From Pseudomonadota bacterium (GTDB lineage Bacteria > Pseudomonadota > Gammaproteobacteria > Steroidobacterales > Steroidobacteraceae): 64,000 bases of DNA. A program made the translations under genes and the position numbers. How positions within the stretch are numbered: position 1 is the first letter of the stretch; every line of letters starts with the position of its first letter. The notes under the pieces were generated by a model. The model ran no database searches. It saw only the letters and a list, made by a program, of their open reading frames with translations, and was not told the origin of the DNA. Where the stretch lies: NCBI GenBank assembly GCA_023417315.1, contig JAEZFW010000017.1, forward strand, positions 1 through 64,000. The letters run 5' to 3'. Below are positions 18,044 through 25,079 of the stretch, piece by piece.

Positions 18044-18388
18044 TTACACCTTCTCTTCGATGCGCGCTGCCTTACCCGTGCGCTCGCGCAGATAATACAG
18101 CTTAGCGCGGCGAACGTTGCCGCGACGTTTGACGGTGATCGAACCGATCGAGGGGCTATACGTCTGGAACACGCGTTCGACGCCTTCACCGTGAGAAATC
18201 TTGCGCACGGTGAACGAAGAGTTGAACCCGCGGTTGCGCCGGGCGATGACGACGCCTTCATAGGCCTGCGAGCGCTCGCGATCGCCTTCCTTTACTTTCA
18301 CTTCCACGACGACGGTGTCGCCTGGACCGAAATCCGGAATCTGTTTGTTCAGCGCTTCGCTTTCGAGCGTTTCAATGATGTTGCTCAT
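18044..18388 (-). CDS. rplS: 50S ribosomal protein L19
   Basis: The 114-residue protein has the L19 signatures FGPGDTVVVEVKVKEGDRER and FTVRKISHGEGVERVF and ends in the typical basic, aromatic tail (KLYYLRERTGKAARIEEK). L19 sits at the interface of the 30S and 50S subunits. It is the last gene of the rpsP-rimM-trmD-rplS operon and is followed by a clear terminator. Confidence 0.98.
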   Translation of the reverse strand: MSNIIETLESEALNKQIPDFGPGDTVVVEVKVKEGDRERSQAYEGVVIARRNRGFNSSFTVRKISHGEGVERVFQTYSPSIGSITVKRRGNVRRAKLYYLRERTGKAARIEEKV

Positions 18389-18406
18389 GGGTCCACCACC
18401 ATCCGT

Positions 18407-19168
18407 TCAAGAGTCCGACGGCGACTCGCTCACGCGATGTTCCGTCCTGAATTCATCCAACAGCTTACGCTGCTCCGAGGTCAACGCAGCCGCCTCGATC
18501 AAATCGGGCCGCCGCAGCCATGTGCGTCCGAGCGCCTGCTTCAGACGCCAGCGCCGTATCGCCGCGTGATTGCCGCCGGCAAGCACGTCGGGCACCGCGC
18601 GCCCCTCGAACACTTCGGGCCGCGTGTAATGCGGCCAATCGAGCAAGCCCTCCGAGAAGGAATCCTGCTGTGCCGAAGTCTCATCGCCGAGTACCCCCGG
18701 CAAGAGCCTCACGACTGCATCGATCAGCACGAGTGCCGGCAGCTCCCCGCCCGACAGCACGTAGTCGCCGATCGAAATGCTCTCTTCGATCTCGAGCTCG
18801 ATCAGCCGCTCGTCGACACCTTCATAGCGCCCGGCGAGAAGCATCAAGCCCGGCAACCGCGAGAGCTCGCTCGCTTTTGCCTGCGTAAGCTGCGCGCCGT
18901 CCGCCGCGAGGTAGATCGCACGACTTCCCTGCGGCAGACGTGCCTTCGCGGCGCGAATCGCGCTACGCGCCGGCTCGATCTTCAATACCATCCCGGGTCC
19001 GCCGCCATAGGGCCGGTCGTCCACCGTTCTGTGCAGGTCTGTCGCAAACTCGCGCGGACTCGTCGCGTTGACGCTGACCTGTCCGCGTTCGAGCGCGCGA
19101 CCCAACACGCCCACACGCACCGCTTCCGCGACGAACTCCGGAAAGAGCGTCACCACCTCGATGTGCAT
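18407..19168 (-). CDS. trmD: tRNA (guanine-N1-)-methyltransferase TrmD
   Basis: The 253-residue SPOUT methyltransferase makes m1G37 in tRNAs and prevents frameshifting. Motifs seen are the N-terminal VVTLFPEF, YGGGPGMVLK, and the knotted SAM-binding region with GDYVLSGGELPALVLIDAVVR and RPEVFEGRAVPDVLAGG. Length fits the family. It starts six bases after rimM and ends 18 bases before rplS. Confidence 0.98.
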   Translation of the reverse strand: MHIEVVTLFPEFVAEAVRVGVLGRALERGQVSVNATSPREFATDLHRTVDDRPYGGGPGMVLKIEPARSAIRAAKARLPQGSRAIYLAADGAQLTQAKASELSRLPGLMLLAGRYEGVDERLIELEIEESISIGDYVLSGGELPALVLIDAVVRLLPGVLGDETSAQQDSFSEGLLDWPHYTRPEVFEGRAVPDVLAGGNHAAIRRWRLKQALGRTWLRRPDLIEAAALTSEQRKLLDEFRTEHRVSESPSDS

Positions 19169-19174
19169 GCGTGC

Positions 19175-19723
19175 TTACCAGTCCGCCGCCCAATCGAACA
19201 CGACGTGACCGGCTTCGAGATCCACCTTCACGATCCTGTCCTTTACGAACGGGATCCAGTGCTCGCGTTCGCCGCGCACGACGACGATGTCGCTGCCGGG
19301 CGAGCTACGAAAGTGATCGATCCGGCCGAGCACCGCACCCGTCGGGGTACGCGCCTCGAGGCCCTCGAGATCGCTCCAGTAGTACTCGCCTGGCGCTGTC
19401 GCCGGCAACTCGCTTCGCGAGACGCCGATCTCTGCTCCGGCATACAACCGCGCCTCTTCCGGCGTCTCTACACCCTGCAACTTGGCGAGCACGCCTTTGG
19501 CCGTGACTCGGCCATCTTCGATCGCGACCGGCTCCCACTCGCCCCTGCGGCGAATGCGCCAGTTTTCGTATTCGAAGATGTTCTCCGGAGGGTCCGTGAA
19601 GGACTGGACTTTGATCCAACCCTGCACGCCGAACGTTCCTGCAATCTTCCCGAGCGTGACGATGCGATCGAAGGTCCGCTCTGCACGAGTCGGCTCGGGA
19701 ACGCTGGCCGGCTCGTCGCTCAA
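19175..19723 (-). CDS. rimM: Ribosome maturation factor RimM
   Basis: The 182-residue protein shows the RimM N-domain (IVTLGKIAGTFGVQGWIKVQ) and the C-terminal PRC-barrel (YYWSDLEGLEARTPTG, SGSDIVVVRGEREHWIPFV). It binds S19 and helps assemble the 30S head. The start is a TTG at 19723 with no strong ribosome-binding site, so the first 20 residues (acidic and proline-rich) are less certain. It is the second gene of the S16 operon. Confidence 0.95.
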   Translation of the reverse strand: MSDEPASVPEPTRAERTFDRIVTLGKIAGTFGVQGWIKVQSFTDPPENIFEYENWRIRRRGEWEPVAIEDGRVTAKGVLAKLQGVETPEEARLYAGAEIGVSRSELPATAPGEYYWSDLEGLEARTPTGAVLGRIDHFRSSPGSDIVVVRGEREHWIPFVKDRIVKVDLEAGHVVFDWAADW

Positions 19724-19772
19724 CTTTTCAGTCCCGGTGTGCGCGAGACGCTTCAGCGTCTCGACTCGACGC

Positions 19773-20030
19773 TCACGCTGCAGCGGCCTGCTTACGGTGC
19801 TGCTTCACCAAGCTTGCGACGCGATCGGATGTCTTTGCGCCCTTGCTCACCCAGTAATCGATGCGCTCGAGGTTGAGCTCGAGAGCGCGCTGCTTACCGG
19901 CGGGAATAGGATTGAAATAGCCCACTTGCTCCAAGGTCGAACCACCCTGACGCATGCGGCTGTCGGTGACCACGACGTGATAGAAGGGCTGCTTTTTCGC
20001 CCCGCGGCGGGTAAGCCGAATCGTAACCAT
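19773..20030 (-). CDS. rpsP: 30S ribosomal protein S16
   Basis: The 85-residue protein begins MVTIRLTRRGAKKQPFYHVV and contains VGYFNPIP and LERIDYWVSKGA, all standard for S16. It is the first gene of the operon with rimM, trmD and rplS. Its promoter should lie within the 172-base gap to ffh, which is partly occupied by an inverted heptad element. Confidence 0.98.
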   Translation of the reverse strand: MVTIRLTRRGAKKQPFYHVVVTDSRMRQGGSTLEQVGYFNPIPAGKQRALELNLERIDYWVSKGAKTSDRVASLVKQHRKQAAAA

Positions 20031-20116
20031 GCTGCTAAAGCCTCGAAAACGCTGCGCAATACCGGATTGCCGGAAGGACGCCTCCCGGAAAAGGGGGCGG
20101 ATCTTACTGAAAAGAA

Positions 20117-20190
20117 GGCCGACTGGCTACTGGCAACGCGCCAGAACGGCAGCTATTCGCCAGAAGCCAGTTGCCGATGGCCAGTTGGCC
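20117..20190. repeat. Compact inverted heptad element between ffh and rpsP
   Basis: Left arm 20117-20147 and right arm 20157-20190 consist of 7-base units of the type CTGGCAA/CTGGCTA and their inverse. The centre is only about 10 bases. It lies directly upstream of the rpsP operon and downstream of the ffh stop. Confidence 0.7.
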
Positions 20191-20202
20191 GGGCGCCCTG
20201 TC

Positions 20203-21558
20203 TCAGCCGAAAGGCGACCGCCCCCCGAATGCCCGCATGAGCTTTCCAAGTCCGCCCGCCTTGCTCATGGACTTCATGACCTTCTGCATCTGTAGGTAAT
20301 TCTTGAGCAGCTTATTGACCTCGGATACGTGAACGCCGGACCCGGCGGCGATGCGACGCTTGCGTGAAGCGTCGATCGTCTTGGGGTAGCGGCGTTCGCC
20401 TGGCGTCATGGAGCGGATGATTGCGACCTGACGGGTAATCTCCTTCTCACCGGCCTGAGGTGCCGCAGCACCTGCCTTCCCAACGAGATTGGCGGGGAGC
20501 TTGTCCATCAGCGCGCTGATGCCCCCCATGCGCTGTACCTGCTGAAGCTGCTCATGTAGGTCCTCGAGATCGAAGTCTTTGCCCTTCTTCAGCTTGCGAG
20601 CGAGCTTCTCGGCCTGCTCCCGGTCGACATTGCGGGTGACATCCTCGACGAGAGAAATGACATCGCCCATGCCGAGAATGCGCGAAGCCACGCGCTCGGC
20701 GTGGAAGGGCTCGAGCGCCTCGGTCTTTTCGCCCGTGCCCATGAATAAGATGGGCTGGCCTGTGATTTGGCGAACGGACAACGCTGCACCACCGCGCGCA
20801 TCGCCATCCGTTTTCGTCAGCACGACGCCGGTCAGCGAAAGCGCCGCCCCAAAGGCGCGCGCAGCATTCACCGCGTCCTGACCTGCCATGCTGTCGACGA
20901 CGAACAAGGTTTCCGTAGGCGCAACGGCGCTCGAGATTTCCCGAACTTCGACCATCATCTCGTCATCGACGTGCAGCCGGCCTGCCGTGTCGACGATCAG
21001 CACGTCGTAAAGCGAACGACGAGCTTCCTCGAGCGCCTCGCGCGCGAGCACCACAGGTGACTTTTTCGGATCCGACGGATAAAAGCCGACGCTCAATTGC
21101 TGTGCGAGTCGCTCGAGCTGGAGAATAGCGGCCGGGCGATAGACGTCTGTGCTTGCGAGAAGAACCTTCTTGCGTTCGTTCTCCTTCAACCATTTCGCCA
21201 GCTTGGCTGCTGACGTGGTTTTTCCGGCGCCCTGTAAACCCGCGAGCAATATCACTACCGGAGGTTGCGCTCGCAGATTGAGTGGCCGCACGCCGGCGCC
21301 CATGAGCGCAATGAGCTCGTCGTGAATGATCTTGACGAGCATCTGTCCAGGCGTGAGGCTCTTTTCGATCTCTTGCCCGACTACCTTGGTGCGAATCGAA
21401 TCGACGAAGCCTTTGACGACGGGCAGCGCCACGTCAGCCTCCAGCAACGCCATGCGAACTTGGCGCAGCGTGTCGTTGATGTTGTCTTCGGTGAGGCGGC
21501 CGCGTCCCCGCAGGCTTTCGACGACACCCTGAAGACGCTCGGTCAGCTTGTCGAACAT
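20203..21558 (-). CDS. ffh: Signal recognition particle protein Ffh
   Basis: The 451-residue GTPase pairs with 4.5S RNA to target nascent inner-membrane proteins to FtsY. It has the N domain, the G domain (P-loop GLQGAGKTTSAAKLAKWL, VDTAGRLHVD, TKTDGDARGG) and the methionine-rich M domain (GGISALMDKLP, RRIAAGSGVHVSEVNKLLK, MQKVMKSMSKAGGLGKLM). Length is typical. It is divergent from ypjD, with a repeat element in the gap. Confidence 0.98.
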   Translation of the reverse strand: MFDKLTERLQGVVESLRGRGRLTEDNINDTLRQVRMALLEADVALPVVKGFVDSIRTKVVGQEIEKSLTPGQMLVKIIHDELIALMGAGVRPLNLRAQPPVVILLAGLQGAGKTTSAAKLAKWLKENERKKVLLASTDVYRPAAILQLERLAQQLSVGFYPSDPKKSPVVLAREALEEARRSLYDVLIVDTAGRLHVDDEMMVEVREISSAVAPTETLFVVDSMAGQDAVNAARAFGAALSLTGVVLTKTDGDARGGAALSVRQITGQPILFMGTGEKTEALEPFHAERVASRILGMGDVISLVEDVTRNVDREQAEKLARKLKKGKDFDLEDLHEQLQQVQRMGGISALMDKLPANLVGKAGAAAPQAGEKEITRQVAIIRSMTPGERRYPKTIDASRKRRIAAGSGVHVSEVNKLLKNYLQMQKVMKSMSKAGGLGKLMRAFGGRSPFG

Positions 21559-21575
21559 GGAACTTGGAACCCGAA

Positions 21576-21674
21576 GTGGTGAGTGGTTAGTGACGAGTGG
21601 TCAGTCCGAGAAGGAGCCCACCCGTAGCTCAAGGTTGCTAGTCTAACCACGAACCACTAGTCACTAGCCACTTC
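21576..21674. repeat. Inverted heptad element between ffh and ypjD
   Basis: Left arm 21576-21603 has the heptads GTGGTGA, GTGGTTA, GTGACGA, GTGGTCA. GTCAGT follows at 21600-21605. The right arm (21637-21674) is the inverse, with GTGGCTA, GTGACTA, GTGGTTC, GTGGTTA on the minus strand. Confidence 0.85.
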
Positions 21675-21746
21675 AAAGGCTGAAGGCTATAGCCGACACC
21701 GCATCGTTGCCTGTAGCCTCTACGTATCCAAACGTCGGATTGCACC

Positions 21747-22556
21747 GTGCTTTCGATCGTCGTACTTGCCTCTTATCTCGCGGGCGCCATGTGGCTCGCC
21801 TCGGCAGTCTATCGTGCTCAAGAGCACGCAGCGCGTGGGCGGCGGATTGCCGGGCTAGCCCTCGGTGTGTTTGCAGTTGCGCTGCATGCAGCGCTGCTCT
21901 GGACTGATCTATCCCAGAAGCCGTCGCTTTCGTTGACCATTGCGGAATCTGCGTCGCTGATCGGATGGCCCATCGGCGCCATGGCGCTCGCGTTGTCTTG
22001 GTTACGACCTCGGTTCGCTGCGATCGGCGCGGTGTTGATGGTGCTCGCTGGAATCGTCGCAGTCGGAACTGCGCAGGGGCCGCACGGCAACGATTTGCAG
22101 CAAGACAACTGGGAGATCGCCGCGCACATCGTCCTATCGGTGATCGCCTATGCCTTACTCACGATCGCAGTCGCATTCGCGCTCGCACTCGGCTTGCTCG
22201 ATCGACGACTGCGCACGCGTAAGCCGCTCGGATGGATGAAGATGTTGCCGTCGGTCGAGGCGCTCGAAGCCGGCACGTTCCAAGCGCTCGTTGCTGGCTT
22301 CGCGGTTCTGACGCTCGCCTTGTTCAGCGGCTTCATTTTCGTCGAAGACCTGTTCGCACAACATCTCATCCACAAGACAGTGCTGTCGTGTCTTGCGTGG
22401 GTCGTGTTCGCAGTTCTGCTCTTCGGCCGCTGGCAATTCGGCTGGCGCGGTCGGACAGCCGCATCGTGGACCGTAAGCGGGTTCGCGCTACTTGCGCTGG
22501 CCTATTTCGGCTCGAAGATCGTGCTGGAAGCGATTCTGGGCAAACATTGGGGCTGA
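21747..22556 (+). CDS. ypjD: YpjD-like inner-membrane protein (CcsA/HemX cytochrome c assembly family)
   Basis: The 269-residue protein has about eight transmembrane helices and the conserved loops TDLSQKPSLSLTIAESASLIGWPIG and NWEIAAHIVLSVIAYALLTIA seen in YpjD/HemX relatives of the cytochrome c assembly protein CcsA. Its biochemical role is not settled. In gammaproteobacteria ypjD usually stands between ffh and a corB-type gene, exactly as here. The start is GTG 21747. Confidence 0.88.
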   Translation: MLSIVVLASYLAGAMWLASAVYRAQEHAARGRRIAGLALGVFAVALHAALLWTDLSQKPSLSLTIAESASLIGWPIGAMALALSWLRPRFAAIGAVLMVLAGIVAVGTAQGPHGNDLQQDNWEIAAHIVLSVIAYALLTIAVAFALALGLLDRRLRTRKPLGWMKMLPSVEALEAGTFQALVAGFAVLTLALFSGFIFVEDLFAQHLIHKTVLSCLAWVVFAVLLFGRWQFGWRGRTAASWTVSGFALLALAYFGSKIVLEAILGKHWG

Positions 22557-22565
22557 AGGAGGAAT

Positions 22566-22652
22566 GTGATGTAAGTGATGGAGGTGATGTAAGTGATGCG
22601 GTCAGAAGCGTCTTGCCTATATCACTTCCATTACCCGCGTCACCTTCATCAC
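22566..22652. repeat. Inverted nonad element between ypjD and the corB-like gene
   Basis: Left arm 22566-22600 has four units of type GTGATGTAA/GTGATGGAG, then GTCAGA at 22601-22606. Right arm 22618-22652 has the inverse. It ends only nine bases before the likely start of the next gene. Confidence 0.8.
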
Positions 22653-22661
22653 GACATCATC

Positions 22662-23540
22662 GTGTCCGATCCTGCAACTGTCGTCTTGCTGATTCTGCTG
22701 ATCTTGGGTGCGGGTGTGGGAGCGTTTTATGCCGGCATGCGTCACGCGCGTGGCGACAAGGCGCTCAATTGGCTGCTGCGTGAACAGCGACACCTCGCGG
22801 CGCATCGAGCGCGGCTCGCTCAGAAGCTCGCCGAGCTCGAAGAGACCACAGTCGATGAGATCATGATTCCGCGCACCGACATCGCGAGTATCGATCTCGA
22901 GGATGACTGGGACACGATCCTAGAGATCCTCCGAACGACTCCGCACACACGCTTGCCCGTATGCGAGGACAACCTCGACAACATCATCGGCATGCTGCAC
23001 TTGAAGAAGGTCGCGCACGCGCTCGCGCGCGGACAAATGGATCGCGATCGCCTGCGGGAGCTCGCTCAGGAACGTGAAGGCTACTTCGTCCCCGAAGGCA
23101 CGACGCTCAACGTGCAGCTGCTGAACTTCCAGCGCGATCGACGTCGCATCGCGCTCGTCGTCGATGAATATGGGGATATTCAGGGGCTCGTTACGCTCGA
23201 GGATATTCTCGAGGAGATCGTCGGTGAGTTCACGAGCGATCCTGCGACGATGAGCAAGGACATTCATCAAGAAGCCGACGGCAGTTTCGTCGTGAGCGGC
23301 GGGATCACGATCCGAATCCTGAATCGCACGCTCGGCTTGGATCTGCCGATGGAAGGACCGAGAACGCTCAACGGTCTGATTCTCGAATATCTCGAAACCA
23401 TTCCCGTGCCCGGTACGACCTTGAAGATCGGCGAGCTTGCGATCGAGATTCTTCAGATCGGCGAGAACTCGGTGAAAACCGTGCGCTTGCGACGCATCGT
23501 GTCCGAGCCCGAGCCGGTGCGATCAAAAGGCGCTGCGTAG
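22662..23540 (+). CDS. CBS-pair/CorC_HlyC protein, CorB-like but without the CNNM membrane domain
   Basis: From GTG 22662 the protein has 292 residues: one N-terminal transmembrane helix (about 5-24), a linker, a CBS pair (about 50-170; VDEIMIPRTDIASIDLED, HTRLPVCEDNLDNIIGMLH, VVDEYGDIQGLVTLEDILEEIVGEF) and a C-terminal CorC_HlyC domain. Wording and position beside ypjD match CorB/YfjD, whose relatives normally carry a multi-helix DUF21/CNNM transporter domain of about 180 residues; it is absent here. The frame opens at 22593 but that part is repeat. It overlaps the convergent radA by 18 bases. It may modulate ion efflux or act at the membrane in another way. Confidence 0.85.
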   Translation: MSDPATVVLLILLILGAGVGAFYAGMRHARGDKALNWLLREQRHLAAHRARLAQKLAELEETTVDEIMIPRTDIASIDLEDDWDTILEILRTTPHTRLPVCEDNLDNIIGMLHLKKVAHALARGQMDRDRLRELAQEREGYFVPEGTTLNVQLLNFQRDRRRIALVVDEYGDIQGLVTLEDILEEIVGEFTSDPATMSKDIHQEADGSFVVSGGITIRILNRTLGLDLPMEGPRTLNGLILEYLETIPVPGTTLKIGELAIEILQIGENSVKTVRLRRIVSEPEPVRSKGAA

Positions 23541-24875
23541 GGCGTCGCTCAATCGCTCGACGCCGATCACCTCGATGCCTTCGAGCGGCCGCCGCGGCAC
23601 GTTCGCAGCCGGCACGATCGCGCGTTGAAACCCGTGTTTGGCAGCTTCGCGTAGCCGCTCTTCTCCGTACGGCACCGGACGAATTTCGCCGGCCAATCCG
23701 ACCTCACCGAAACACACAACGCGACCCTTCAGCGGGACATCACGCGCGCTCGAGACAGTCGCGAGAATCGCCGGAAGGTCCGCAGCGGTTTCGGAGATGC
23801 GCACTCCGCCGACGACATTGACGAACACGTCGCGGCCAGCGCTCGTGATGCCGCCATGACGGTGTAACACCGCGAGCAGCAGCGACAGCCGATTCGCCTC
23901 GAGCCCAACTGCAACTCGACGCGGGTTCATGCCTTGCGCGTCATCGGTCAGCGCTTGCACTTCAATCAGCATCGGGCGGCTTCCCTCTCGCGCGACCATG
24001 ACAGCGCTGCCCGCAATCGGCTCCGCATGATGAGACAAGAAGATGGCGGAAGGATTCTTCACTTCCTTCAATCCTTGCTCGGTCATCGCGAATACGCCGA
24101 CCTCGTTCGCGGCACCAAATCGATTCTTCACCGCTCGAATCATACGGAAGCGACTGCCGGCATCGCTTTCGAAATACAGCACCGTATCGACCATGTGCTC
24201 GAGGATACGAGGGCCGGCAATCAATCCCTCTTTCGTGACGTGACCAATGATCAGCACCGACACGCCGGATGATTTCGCGAAACGCACGAGCGCGGCTGCA
24301 GTCTCGCGCACCTGCGATGCGGTACCGGGAGACGACTCGACGTTCGCGGCGAACATCGTTTGAATGGAATCGATGACGAGCACGCGCACGCGCGCCTCCT
24401 GAGCGTGCTCGATGATCGTCTCGATCGAGGTTTCCGCGAGCAGTTGCAGCGTTTTCCCTACGACGCCCAAGCGCTTCGCTCGTAGACTGACTTGCCGTAA
24501 CGATTCTTCGCCGGAGACGTACAGCGTGGGCGTCGCTGCACTGATCGCATCGCCCGCTTGTAGAAGCAGAGTCGACTTGCCGATGCCAGGATCGCCACCG
24601 AGCAATGTCACTGAGCCCAATACGAGCCCGCCGCCGAGCACGCGGTCGAGCTCACCCACGCCAGTCGCGATCCGTGGCTCATCGCTCTCGGTCACTTCAG
24701 ACAATCTGCGCGGCTCGCTACTCGCGGCCGCGAGCGGCCGGCGTTCCGCACGTCCTTTCGCAATCGTCACGCGCTTTAGGGAATCGCCTGCACCACAAGA
24801 TGGGCACAACCCTTGCCATTGCAGGCTTTCATTGCCGCATTGGTCGCAGACGAAGATCTCGCGTGTCTTGGCCAT
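23523..24875 (-). CDS. radA: DNA repair protein RadA
   Basis: The 450-residue protein has the N-terminal zinc finger (CDQCGNESLQWQGLCPSC), a RecA-like ATPase with Walker A GGDPGIGKSTLLLQ, the RadA-specific KNRFG motif and a C-terminal Lon-like domain (about 290-450). RadA promotes branch migration in homologous recombination. The ATG at 24875 is taken because the zinc finger should lie within the first 30 residues; the frame is open to 24980 without similarity. Confidence 0.97.
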   Translation of the reverse strand: MAKTREIFVCDQCGNESLQWQGLCPSCGAGDSLKRVTIAKGRAERRPLAAASSEPRRLSEVTESDEPRIATGVGELDRVLGGGLVLGSVTLLGGDPGIGKSTLLLQAGDAISAATPTLYVSGEESLRQVSLRAKRLGVVGKTLQLLAETSIETIIEHAQEARVRVLVIDSIQTMFAANVESSPGTASQVRETAAALVRFAKSSGVSVLIIGHVTKEGLIAGPRILEHMVDTVLYFESDAGSRFRMIRAVKNRFGAANEVGVFAMTEQGLKEVKNPSAIFLSHHAEPIAGSAVMVAREGSRPMLIEVQALTDDAQGMNPRRVAVGLEANRLSLLLAVLHRHGGITSAGRDVFVNVVGGVRISETAADLPAILATVSSARDVPLKGRVVCFGEVGLAGEIRPVPYGEERLREAAKHGFQRAIVPAANVPRRPLEGIEVIGVERLSDALRSAF

Positions 24876-25079
24876 GAAGAAGATCGAGTGTCGAGCTTGG
24901 GCTCGAGCAGAATGAGTTTGTCCGTGAATCACGTCAAGCAGTCGCAAGTCGACGTTCTGCTCTGCCCTGCACCCAGTCACCCAAGGTCGCCAGCGGCCCT
25001 TCTTTGGTGTGACGCTCCCGGCAATTCGCTTTGAGGCCTTCGTCTATACTCGCGCGGTTCTAATGAGCGGTGGGGTTTT

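Noticed and set aside
18020..19876. A 618-codon open frame on the plus strand across rplS, trmD and rimM
   Set aside because: It is the antisense shadow of three certain genes in a GC-rich genome, has Arg/His-rich composition and no recognisable domain.
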